64,000 bases of DNA from Ophthalmolycus amberensis (Eukaryota; Chordata; Actinopteri; Perciformes; Zoarcidae): positions 405,001-469,000 of the forward strand of contig JAFEUB010000314.1 of the NCBI GenBank assembly GCA_024529925.1, read 5' to 3'. Below the pieces are notes generated by a model that was not told the origin of the DNA, searched no databases, and worked only from the letters and a program-made list of their open reading frames with translations. Both the position numbers and the translations under genes were made by a program. Shown piece after piece: positions 46,457-58,000 of this stretch (the stretch's first letter is position 1; the number at the start of each line of letters is the position of its first letter).

Positions 46457-48156
46457 TCATCCTCGACTGTGCAGCCCGTCATAGTAAACACTGGTCAGGT
46501 CTCTCTTCTTCCTGAAGGTGCTTTCTGACAAACAACCCTTGTAGAAAATAGTCAGGTCTACGTCTGTCTGGCTCTTCAGGAAGCTCTCCAGAGTCTTCAG
46601 AGGGACTTCCACCACACCGTGGTCAGTCTGTTCATTCGGTGCATAGCCCCCATAACCAGGGAACATGAACCTCACCTCGTAAGGAGAGTTATGGTCGAAC
46701 CGTGGGCAGCAGTAAGCCAACCATAGGTGTTTTGGGATTGCCAGGCGGTCCCTGTTATCTCGCCGGAGGGTCCCCCCAGAGACGGTCACCCCTGTCACCA
46801 TGAAAGATTTGCCGTGGCAGAAGTTGTTGAGGCGGCGGCGGATGATGTCCAAGTATGGGTTCCAGGAAGTGTCCAGGAAGTGTGTGATTAGTGGGACTAC
46901 ATTGGTCAGAGTATATGTGGAGGACTTGTCATCGGGCTCTGATTGGTGCAGGTCAGGATTCAGTGGGCCACGTTTATATTCTACAGCATCTGTGTAGTCC
47001 TCCAACACGGCCTGGCTGTCCTCAATCAGAGGTGGGGTGTCCTCAGTAAGGGGAAGCGCTTTCATGTTGCCACTCTCATCATCTGAAACCAACTGTAGGG
47101 AAAAGGAAATGAAAGGAACGTGGTGTTTATCATCTTCAAAGTGACTGTTTTACAAAGGTTAAGACACTAAAATGCAGTTCATCTAATCTGACTGAAATAC
47201 GATTCCACTCAAAAAGTTTCAACTTCTTCCACAAATCTAATGTGAATAATGATTGGTTCGTTTTATTAACTGCTGAAACGATAATTATCCAATGAGGGTT
47301 TATAAAAAAGGAGTAGTTTTGAGGATGAGCTCATTACCTTTCTTGCCAAGAGTTGGATGAGAAGATCTCATGTGTTCTCAGTGTCTCGGTGTGTATGTTT
47401 TTGTACTCGTAGGCTAGCTGTCTTTCTGCTAAAATCATTTTTCTGTAAATGTTTTCTAAAGATACTTTTTCCTCGTTGTTTATCTGTAACTATTCCTTGA
47501 AAGACAAGCGTGTTTGGGGATATGTTTTGGGGGATTGACAGGTGGAAGTTCCTCCATGTTTGTCCGGCATTAACTCCAAGCAGTTCTTGTCTTCTTTACT
47601 AAATTCTGCCACCAGCAACTGGCCAAATGGCAACAAGCAGTAGTCCCAAATTCAACCTTTGCAAACCTATCTGGTGATGTCACCAGTACTTCTGTTGGTG
47701 CTGTTGGGTCTTTAATAACATGCATACTGACACTGATCTTCACTGCAAAGCAGCTGGAGTGAAATACAAACAGGGATTGTACAACAGTTAATCTTGTTAT
47801 TGGCAATAATGGCAAAAAAAAGTAAAGTCAGTTTCTGACAAGTAAAACTAATTATACTCTACCTGTGGCTCGTACATCCACGGTGTGTCCATCCTCCTCT
47901 TCCCATCAGACTTCTTAAAGATGTAAGCTGAATAGAGGGGGAGGCGGCGACTGCTGTCATACAATGTGGCGTAGCGCAGTGTGTCTGCGTACTGCTGGCA
48001 GACCCTCCTCAGGTCGGCTCCCTTCATCCCTGCAGGCGGTGTCTGCATGTAGAAGAAATGGCTGCAGTCTTTGAAGCTGTTCGACACACTGGCGCTCACC
48101 AGGGGGCACGCCGTCAGCAGGGAGACGGACAGGACGCAGGTGCAAAACAGATGCAT
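46457..48156 (-). CDS. ENDOD1-like secreted nuclease-fold protein, copy C
   Basis: Two exons: 47863-48156 (ATG at 48156; GTG GCG precede it) and 46457-47092 (TGA), phase 0 after EPQ, giving 309 residues. Signal peptide MHLFCTCVLSVSLLTACPL. Motifs: CSHFFYMQTPPAGM, VCQQYADTLRYATLYD, LPLYSAYIFKKSDG, YKRGPLNPDLHQ, STYTLTNVVPLITHFLDTSW, RRRLNNFCHGKSFMVTGVT and LWLAYCCPRFDHN. The DRGH position reads KRGP, and the FNxGxW Asn is also replaced (FLDTSW), so it is the most altered copy at the presumed active site. It also carries a basic C-terminal extension (FRKKRDLTSVYYDG) after the GCLSE that aligns with the ends of the other two copies. The first intron is ~770 bp. Confidence 0.92.
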
Positions 48157-48429
48157 CGCCACACGACTGGAGTCAGTGAAAATGGTACAAAAATTGTGGA
48201 GGGGACATGTCCTGTCTCACATCTCTGCGGGGGGAGAAATTCCATGTGGCGATGAGTGAATGGCTGATTTGTAATTGAGCGTTGGTGTTGCTGTCATAAT
48301 CTGGTGAAGTGTAATGACAGTTGAACAGACACTCGGTATGCAAAGCTGCAGCAGCTCAGGGTGGATCTATTGGCTGCACGGTTGATTTATCTGCTCCTGC
48401 AATGTGTGTGCAGCCGTGCATCTCTGCAC

Positions 48430-49167
48430 AGGCCTCTGCGAGTAAGATTGCACCTAAATCAGCCATTTATCAGATCATCAAGAACTTCAAGGAGAGAGGT
48501 TCAATTGTTGTGAAGAAGGCTTCAGGGGCCCCAACAAGCCCAGCAAGCGCCAGGACCGTCTCCTAAAGTTGATTCAGCTGCGGGATCGGGGCACCACCAG
48601 TGCAGAGCCTGCTCAGGAATGGCAGCAGGCAGATGTGCAGTGCAACTGCACGCACAGTGAGGCGAAGACTTTTGGAGGATGGCCTGGTGTCAAGAAGGGC
48701 AGCAAAGAAGCCACTTCTCTCCAGGAAAAACATCAGGGACAGACTGATATTCTGCAAAAGGTACAGGGATTGGACTGCTGAGGGGAAAAGTCATTTTCTC
48801 TGATCGATCCCCTTTCCGATTGTTTGGGGCATCTGGAAAAAAAGCTTGTCCGGAGAAGAAAAGGTGAGCGCTACCATCAGTCCTGTGTCATGCCAACAGT
48901 AAAGCATCCTGAGACCATTCATGTGTGGGGTTGCTTCTCAGCCAAGGGAGTGGGCTCACTCACAATTTTGCATACGAACACAGCCCTGAATAAAGAAGGG
49001 TACCACAACATCCTGTAATTGTCAATAAAAGCCTTTGACACTTATGAAATGCTTGTAATTATACTTCAGTATACCATCGGACAAAAATATCTAAAAACAC
49101 TGAAGCAACAAACTTTGTGAAAATCAATACTTTGTGTCATTCTCAAAACTTTTGGCCACGGGTGTAT
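48430..49167 (+). pseudogene. Tc1/mariner-type transposon relic (transposase fragments and 3' terminal repeat)
   Basis: Transposase pieces occur in order in shifting frames: SAIYQIIKNFKERGSIVVKK at the N-terminal DNA-binding region, RDRGTTSAE and TVRRRLLEDGL (second helix-turn-helix), LSRKNIRDRLIFCKRY, and a catalytic-region piece HVWGCFSAKGVGSLTI then LNKEGYHNIL. Fish Tc1-like transposases share these blocks. The right end TCTCAAAACTTTTGGCCACG then GGTGTA (about 49141-49167) matches the usual terminal inverted repeat style. The left terminal repeat is not seen, so the element is 5'-truncated as well as frame-broken. It sits immediately 5' of endod1-like copy C. Confidence 0.88.
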
Positions 49168-50299
49168 GACCGAGCCAATGGCACCAATTCAGTCGGGGCC
49201 CTTCACCTCCAAGTGTCCTATGAATCACGGGAACTTTTCCATCTTGTATTGTGTCCCACTCGTCCCGCAGCAGCCTGACGATGGGAAGCAAGGGCGAGCT
49301 ATAATAACATTAAGTGTAGACTTTCATGGTTTGACAGACCTGGAGTGACCTGTATGCAAGGATATGACTGATTCTCATATGAAAATAAATGTGGTAAACA
49401 TCTAAATTAGCGTTTTTTCACCTTTGTTCTGTATTTATTTCTGCAGGCTTTCTTACATATTAAAGTAGTCTTCTTGTATTTCCTTTTTTTTTAAAGTGTT
49501 GATATACACTTGATTGTAACTAACACCTTAATATTTACACAAAAAACAATAAGAGGTGACTTTGAATTGGTGATATATCATCCCCTTTTTGGTTGTTATT
49601 GTTCTTGTCCCTCTTTGTTGTGTGATAATTACTAATGAACAATGGATATTCACGCATACATAAGTAATTTCAACCCTATTACGCATGCCTTATAACACAA
49701 TAACTGCTTGGTAATACAGCCGTTCCTATTAAAAAAGTGTATACATATATATTTTTGGCACATGTTCTAAATATTTTTCTCATCCACCTTCACCCCCTTG
49801 TCGAGGGCGCATGAAATATATTATTAGTTCAAACTTAGCCTTCATGCATGTTTACAATATTGTATCATTATAATATTGTGAAGAATGGTCCCATTTCAAA
49901 GGAGCAGGCTATGTGCATCTGTCCCAAATCATTTACCGTTTATTCACACACTGCCACTGTTAATCAACAGCGCCCTCTGCTGACGAAACCCTATACTGCC
50001 GTCCACAAAGTCTCGCGCATGCTCAGTTCGACATTGCTACTCAACATGTTCTGCTAGTCATTCAGTTCACTTTCAAGGGTATTGATAGCTAATAACTCTA
50101 AAATATATCAGTATGCATTTCAAGCATGATGCGATTGGCTGCAAAGTTCATGAAACAACTTTGTCTCAAGTTATTGTTGTTATTCCTGCCTCGCGAATGT
50201 GTATTGAACTGGCTGTTTATGCCTAAAACACAATCTTGTGCTAAAGTTGGCCTCGCTGCTCAGCTTACTGGCTGATTAAACGCATCATTAGACGCTCTG
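49168..50299. other. Intergenic region between the Tc1 relic and gigyf1
   Basis: About 1.1 kb, AT-rich, with no supported gene or RNA. Confidence 0.45.
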
Positions 50300-53200
50300 C
50301 ATTTAAAAAATACCGTTGCAAAGTGTACTCTTAACAGTGTCCAGGCTGTTAAATAGGGGTGTGTTTACCCTGCTACAACATTGGTTAGCCGCTTGTCAAT
50401 GTCCAGTCACGTGGTATCACACGGACGGCCATGTTTCCGAAACACAAACAACAAGAAGAGCAGCGACTAGGAGCCAGCAGACACATACTGATACGCAGCA
50501 GCGACCGTTGGAGGAGAGGGGAAAAAATAATAAATAAAATACAGAGCACGACTTTCTGAAAGTACGATTCTGTCGTTTACAGTGTTTAAAGAGACCAATG
50601 CATACGATATATTGGCTGTAGACACGCCGTGCAGACAACCAGTCTGGTAACGTTAGCTATAAACAGTGAAGGTAAGACACGGTTCCTCTTTGCAGCTTGT
50701 CTTCTAGCTAGCTGGCTAACATGCTAACCTCGGCTCTAGCAGCTCGAATGGTTTGGTTTTATCTGTCGTGAAAAAATGCATTTGCACTAAGTCCTTTTAA
50801 GGTTAAAGCGTTGTTGTTTCTGCCATTTTGTTTTGTTTACATCGCATTAGCCCTAGCTTAACACCGACAACGGAGTGGAGGTGGTCGTCCCGCACATTGG
50901 CGGAGAAGGCCGGGGAGTCTGCTCTGAACACTCCGCCCCCTCCGCCATCATATCGGGTGTCATTTGAACCTAGGAGCCAAGGCCTTTACGATTAACTCAT
51001 AGCTTGTGCTAGGTTAGGTAGCAAGCTAGCTAACCTATCTCTGTTATGCAACATAAATATGATATTGTGGGTTGCGTATACCGTTGTAAGGATATATGTA
51101 TGTACTTTTACCCACACGTAGATCTGCAGTAATGAGCTTGAAAGACGAACAACGTAACGATGTGCGCTAATGTAGCTCGCAACCACTCACGGTAGCTAAC
51201 GTCAACTCGAGCAATTTTGTCAATACGTTAGCCATCTTTACGACGAAACAATTGCGCGTTGTTGAGTGTGTTAAAGTTTGAGTTGGTATACATTGGATGT
51301 CAGCTTTATCGTTGCTTTTCAGTCGGCCTTCTCGCAGCTTAAAGTCGTTATCCCGCCACATTTTAAGGAGCATAACAATTGCTAATGTCCTAATGCAGAA
51401 GAAATGTCATGTTCTGCAGGCGACGTTATTACTGCGTGACCTTGCTTGAGTTTCCTCGGTACAAAGTTTGAGCTGGACACTAAAGATTGCTATTATTTGC
51501 CTGTTGTGGCCCGGAGACCGGATGGAGTAAAGTTATGAAATATTTGAAGCCATACTAACCTCATGCAGTCTACAGATGTTGAGGTTCATGTTAAATATTC
51601 TTAATTGTTGCTGCTCTAGGCTGATATGTATTTTTTATGACTTTAAAAGCAAGTGCCTTATAGTTGTCATATATTCTCTTGTTTTGCTGCTTTTTAAAAA
51701 ATGACAAATGATTGCAAAATATACGTGTCACAATGCTCACAACATTTCCAAACATTCCCTTTTTAAGTATGATTACCAGCATTAAATAATTCCCAGATAC
51801 TTAAAAGCATCAGTACCCTAAATAAGTTTATCAAACAGTTGTCTCATCCAGAGGTTTGAGGGAAATAGTACAATCCCATTTGGTGGCTTTTGTCCCAATA
51901 TATCTCCACAACAGTTATATATTTTCGATAGTGGTTGACATATTTTAAGTTCACACACACATAGGACCAACTTTACCTCCAGCTGATAAATTCAAAATAA
52001 GATTTAACAGTTTAAACCCACACTGCTGTAAGTTGAACCTGTCGGCATCCAATTTCCAAACAGTCTGTTGCTTTAAACGTGTATATTTTTATTCATACAT
52101 GTTGTTAGTTATGGTAGTGAATATCTGTGGAGTTATGCAGAAGGTAGACTGTCAAAGTACTCTACTGTAATCATGTTACACATGATTTTTTTTTAAAGTA
52201 CATCGTGTTAACCGAGTCCAGTGTGGCATAACAAGTTGCAGAAGACCAACGCTAGCAGTGAACAGCACAAAAGAGTCTGCTTCATTCACAATAACTTTCA
52301 TAAATGAAATAACGTTAGTTTGTATTGGATTTTAAAACTTTGATGTAAATAGTGCACCTACGAAAGGATGATATAACGTGATGCTAACGCGCTCCACACT
52401 TTGTAGCAAAAGCTTGTTTCACTTCGTGCAACATATCAGTGGTGTGCACAATGCTAAAAAGAAACAGTATTACAAGTACGAGGTCACAAACGCTGTTGAT
52501 TCACCTCATAAGAGCACTGCAATATATAGAAAATATGCTCAACATGTTTTCAGAATAAGACTGTAATTTGGAATATCCAAACGGAATATGTTTATGTTCA
52601 ATAACGGTGGATTATTAGTGTGCATGTAAACGTAATCTGTGTTACATGTGAGAGATTCCGACATAATTCATATTTGCTGTTTGTCAATAACTTATCGGAC
52701 ACAGGAGATGAATGCCTCTTCCTCCTTTTATAGTGATATTCAACTTTTAGCTTGCTTCAAACATCCGATTCATTAAAAAAAACTGTTTTTCTACATAATT
52801 TGAATGCTGACTAAAATCTAAAATGGTACTCGGATAGCATGGAAGTGCTAGGAGCTTGCACCATGCAGCTGTCTACTATACACATATGTGGACAAATTTA
52901 ACAAGTTATAGATTTCTGAAGTTTGAATTCGAAGTTGAAATGGCATGTGTTCTGTTAATCAAACAGCCAGAGATACTAAATACATACAAATGCATTAAAT
53001 ACACGTCTGTATGAACAGTAGACAAAATCAATGATTGTAAAAACATTCTGATCCTCTCTCATTGTATCATCCAACCCTCAGCAATTGGTTATTTTTTTAA
53101 ATCAATTTCCTATGTTTTCCTATTTCCATGTAATTGGGTACAGCTGATAAAATCTGCTTATTTAAGTCACCAGAATTTATGGCCCCCGATATTGATCTAA

Positions 53201-54913
53201 AGGACAAAGACATTAATGTGAACACATGCTTACCGGTAGTTTGTTTTATGGTTGACTTAATGGTTCAGACTATTTTCTGATTCACTCATCGTGTTCATGA
53301 AGTTCTATCGTGCTCCTAACATCTTGCTCGATAGAAGGCAGTCTTAATTAAAATGCCTTTTCACCGATCGGCTCCTTAGATCAGCCTACAAAGCCCAACA
53401 ACCTGGAACACATTGCTCTGAACAACTGCTTAAGCTGATGCTAGATGGTGCTTGGGAAACATAATATCTGTGTCATTGCATATCATGGCACATCTTGAAT
53501 TCAGCTTGTGGAGATCGGGCTGGTCTGCTGGCCGCTTATTACAGAGCAGTACTCCATGCGTCTGGAATGTGAAAACTAACACGTTCGTTGTGATGATTAA
53601 AAAAAACGTGTAGAGTTACGTCTAGGTTTAAAATGACCGCATCTACCTATCGTAAACATTGGTGGAAGTTGTGAATAGTGGTAATAGCCAGACCCAGCTG
53701 TACACCCGTCTCTATTAACATTTCTTTAAGCGACATGGCGTGGTCACGTAAATACAACCGCAAAGAAGATGTAAATGTTGAGGAATACGCTAACCATCTA
53801 TGAGCATTAACGGTTGGATATCGGTGTAGCTGCCGTGACACTTTCGTCTATCAACTATCCCCAAACAGCTGCCTGGTTTAAAACATCACTGAAATCTACT
53901 CTCTGGATGGAAAAATGTCCCGCGAGCAGCAGAAGCACAGGGCCATGATTGAGCGCTCCTCTAGAAACAGTTTGCTAGTTTCATTTATTCCGTGTGGGAA
54001 CACCACAGTGTGTTTCTCCCAGCTCCGTGCACTGTAATGGATGGATGGATCGGACTGCGCCGGTACCTTTCAGCGAGTCCAAGGCTTGCTGTGAAAATAG
54101 TGTGTGATGGCTACGCTGTGGAAAATCAAATGACACTTGTTTTCCAATCACAATACGGGCGGACTGCCAAGCTGTGAAAATGCATCTTAACAAACAGCTA
54201 ATTTACTAAGTGCACAGCTCTAACATTATTCTGTCCACCTGTCTTTTAATGGTTTCTCTGATCTCGTCTCTCTCAAACTCTGCTTCATTTTCAGTGGTGC
54301 AAAGGGAGGAGGACAGGAAATAAAGGAGTTACCTGGAGGGTCTCCGTCAATCCACATTTCAGTTGGAGCGAGAGGAAAGGGCACGGAGGGAGAGAGAGAG
54401 GGAGAAAAGAAAAGAGGAGTCGCGTCTGCTCTTGGCAGCTGTTCCAGCAGCCTGTTTCAGTGTTTTGGCTGTTTCGTTCCTGCGTTACCTTTTTTGATGA
54501 ATCAATTGATATTTTTAACTTTAATGTGAGATATAACTGCTGTAAAAAAGGAAGAAAAAAAACCCATTACTACTAGCAAGAGTGTTTTATTTTGTTCCAT
54601 CGTTAATTTCCAGGGTTCTTTTTTTGTTTCTTTTTTTATGTTCATCGACCCTTTTCGGCGGTGAGTAGCAGGAGCTTCCATTCTCCAAACTATAGTCGAC
54701 CCCCCCCCCCCCCCCCCCCCTTCCTTATCTAGTTAGGACCTGATAACCTGGTATTCCTCAAGCACCTGAAACTGGCAGCTATTCTCTTTGTGTCTGTGTG
54801 TTTGGGGATCTCTGTGACCACAGCTTAAGCACCACTCAGCCTTCTAGTCACCTAAGCCTAACTAAAGCCAGCCAGCCCGGTCCAGTCCAGCCTGCTCCGA
54901 TCATCTGCACAGG
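50300..54913 (+). other. gigyf1 promoter-proximal region and probable 5' untranslated exons
   Basis: A first non-coding exon probably ends at 50671 with donor GAAG|GTAAGAC; its 5' end is not visible (50300 is a rough left limit). A second probable non-coding exon runs from 54295 (acceptor CATTTTCAG|TGG) to 54913 (donor CAGG|GTAAGG). The intron between them, 50672-54294, is ~3.6 kb with no other supported feature. Exon assignment rests on splice consensus and position only. Confidence 0.5.
54697..54720. repeat. Poly-C tract in the presumed gigyf1 5' UTR
   Basis: A run of about 22 C bases inside the presumed second non-coding exon. In the mRNA it would be a poly-C stretch, a binding platform for KH-type poly-C proteins in general, and its length may be unstable or mis-assembled. 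Confidence 0.9.
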
Positions 54914-55032
54914 GTAAGGCACATAAAGGCACATTTGCTCTTTTGTTTAAAAGATGTTTTTTTTTCTTCAGAATTTAAAACTTTGATTTGTTTTTCCTCT
55001 CAGATACTCAGTTCTGTGTGGACGTGAGGAAT

Positions 55033-58000
55033 ATGACTGCTGAGACTCTTAACTTCGGCCCAGAATGGTAACTGATCTGTTTTCTCTGCATTATTTCAGC
55101 AAATGTTTGAAGTCATACTGAATTCATAGAGGAGTGTCTCCTGACGATGTAATCCGTTTGAAGATGTAATGAAGTTTAAAGTGTGTTATGACCGACTCAA
55201 CTCAAAATGTACTTAACTTGCTTGGTGTGGAGAAACTTAACGGCAATTTGCCCTCGTGATGAGATTCATTTTTGTGTAAAACTGACATTTTACAAAGTCT
55301 GTATGACATTTTGTAAACGCAGCCATTAGTCTTAGTAGTCTTCAGTTTGGTAGCACTCCATCTCTTAACGGCCTGTGACTGCTGTGTGCATTCTTGGTGC
55401 AGTGCCAGCTTTGCACAATATTTCCCTCTTTACACATCTGCAGCTGCTCTCCTCTCGGTGGTCCTCCTCGCCCACATTTATCCAGTGGCCGGTTGGAGTG
55501 CTCGCCACATGCAGCTGTCTGGTGTCCGGCATGTTTACACGTCTTTTAATGCCTGTCGGCGTGAGAAAACGATGTCGACCATTTGAGGTTTTCTTGGCAG
55601 TGGAGTCGGCGAGAGTGCGAGTCATTGTGGTAGAATTCACAGTGAAAACATTCTGCCTCGCATTTTTGATTCACGTACCCGTTATTAGGCCAACCGTTGC
55701 TCTACAGGAGCACAAAGGAGCGTGAATGTATAGATTTAAGTGTGGTTAGATCTCACGTTTTGTCTTGTTTGAGAGGTAGAAGTGGATGCAAACACATTTC
55801 TTAGTATCTCACCCACTGCCATGTTTCCTCAGCTCTGCTTTTATTATTCATATTAGTTGCTGCACCACTTATTTTTACCCTCTTTGATATGCCACCAACT
55901 GGTCCTTTATGACGCCTTCCTTTACCTCTTACACCCCCCCCCCCCCCTCCACATCTCTTGAGAGTTCCATGTGGTTTTGATGTGGGTCTGTGAGTCAATG
56001 ACCTGTTTTGTCGAGGCACGTCAATGGAGCCATTGTTAAACAGCGGGCCTTGGAATCTGGGCTGCTCGCAATAGCTTTTTTTAAATGAAATCTTGAGATT
56101 GGAAAGCTAATATGTCATCTGTGTTGAGCCAAGTGTATTCAGACATTTCCCTTCCTCACGCAGGCTCCGTGCACTGTCCAGTGGGGGGAGTGTGACTTCC
56201 CCCCCTCCTTCCCCCGCCATGCCAAAGTACAAGCTGGCCGAGTACCGCTACGGCCGAGAGGAGATGTTAGCACTTTATATCAAAGACAACAAGGTTGGTG
56301 GCAAAACTCTGCACCGTTTCTCTCGGGACTGTATGAATCCCAGAATGGCAAGAATCATCTTTTAATGTTTAGCAATGTTGAGGAAGTCATTGGTGCCAAA
56401 AGCGATCATGCACGTTCTCAACACGAGCATGCATTTTGCTTTTAAACCTCCACTGACTTCCCTATCCTCCAAAATCAAGACCTGTTTGGAGGTCAGTTGC
56501 TTTTAGAAGTCATGAACAAAAAATGGTATTAAGATAGTTTTCTCATCTAAGTGCCTGTTGTTGTTGTTGTTGTTGTTGTTTTAGGTCCCAGAGGACATGC
56601 AGGATAAGGAGTTTGCTGCTATTCTGCAAGATGAGCCCATGCAGCCACTGGCACTGGTGCCACTCACTGAGGAGGAGCAGGTCAGTCACAAACACACGGA
56701 TACCTGCAATTGTCGAGCCGTTTCAGCTCGCCACGTGACATGTCGTAGCGATACGACCTCCGTTTTGAAAGCGAGCTGTTCTGTTGGTTAACAAATATGG
56801 CTCTGAGCTCACATTCCTCACATTCCTCCCTTTTGCTCTTTCCATTCTCTCTCTGCAGAGGAACTTCTCCATGTCTGTGAACAGCGTGGCTGTGCTGAGG
56901 CTCATGGGAAAAGGGGTGGGCGGGGCCGCCCCAGCTGGAGTGGTCCGAGGACGAGGGGCCACACGAGGCGGTCGAGGTAAAAAAAACTTCCCAAGACACC
57001 CATTAGAAGAGAAACTGCCACAAATATAGAACAGCATTGATTCGGCCGAAGTACACTCGTGATAAATCCACAACCACTTATGCTAAAACTCACACGAGTC
57101 CAACAGCAACAGAAATGCTGCCCAGAACCCTTGGCTGGAACTACAATGGCTGTTATCCAGGCAAAGTAACAGTTTATTCAAGCCAACCACTGAAGTGTTT
57201 ATTTCCCCCTTTTCTTCCACCATCTTGATGCAACACACTTCCTCTCGGCCTGTCTGCGTAGTCGTCCTTTTGTCCAGCCACACCTGTCTAAAAACGGCTG
57301 GGGCTTATGAACTCACCTTGTGACTCACACAGCACTCGGCGCACATGAATGGCCAACGTAAACACCAGCCGTCCGGTGCAGGAAAGCCAAGGAAACAGCT
57401 TGGAAGAGCGATGCTGTGTGGTTTTCATGATTCGTGTGCATGTGCTGGTGTTTGTTTCTGTCTGCACCTTGAAGCTTTGTCGGTACAAGACATTTATGTT
57501 GATTTAACGTGTTTGTTGAATTGTTGGAAAAAAATCTAAAATGTTAGGCTGATAAGAAACGAGAGAGCACATTTGACTGATTAGATATATATACGTACTT
57601 TATTCATCACCAAGGGGACATTTGTCTGTGGCAGCAGCAAACGAAGTTACACAATAAAATAAAAATATTAAGTATGGAAAATGCACAATATATACAATAT
57701 AATAAAATAACAGAGCAGGACTTATTCAATTTAAGAAAATAAAGTAATAAAATGCACAGGATATACACGAAATAGAATGGTATTAAATTAACTAAGTAGG
57801 AAGAAATGAACTAAGCAGTAGTGCACTGATCCTCAACAGCAGCAGCAGCAGTGTAGCAGTGTTATAGTCGTGTGTATGATTTGGCCAGAGGCGATATATG
57901 ATATGTTATACTCCAGGGAATGAGTGACTGTCTGACGATATTAAATATAAACGCCTTCTTCTCCGTGTGTATATAATCAGGACGAGGTCGTGGTGAAGGT

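Noticed and set aside
47570..47815. 81-codon minus-strand frame between exons of endod1-like copy C
   Set aside because: It lies in the intron, has no family motif and is not conserved with the other copies.
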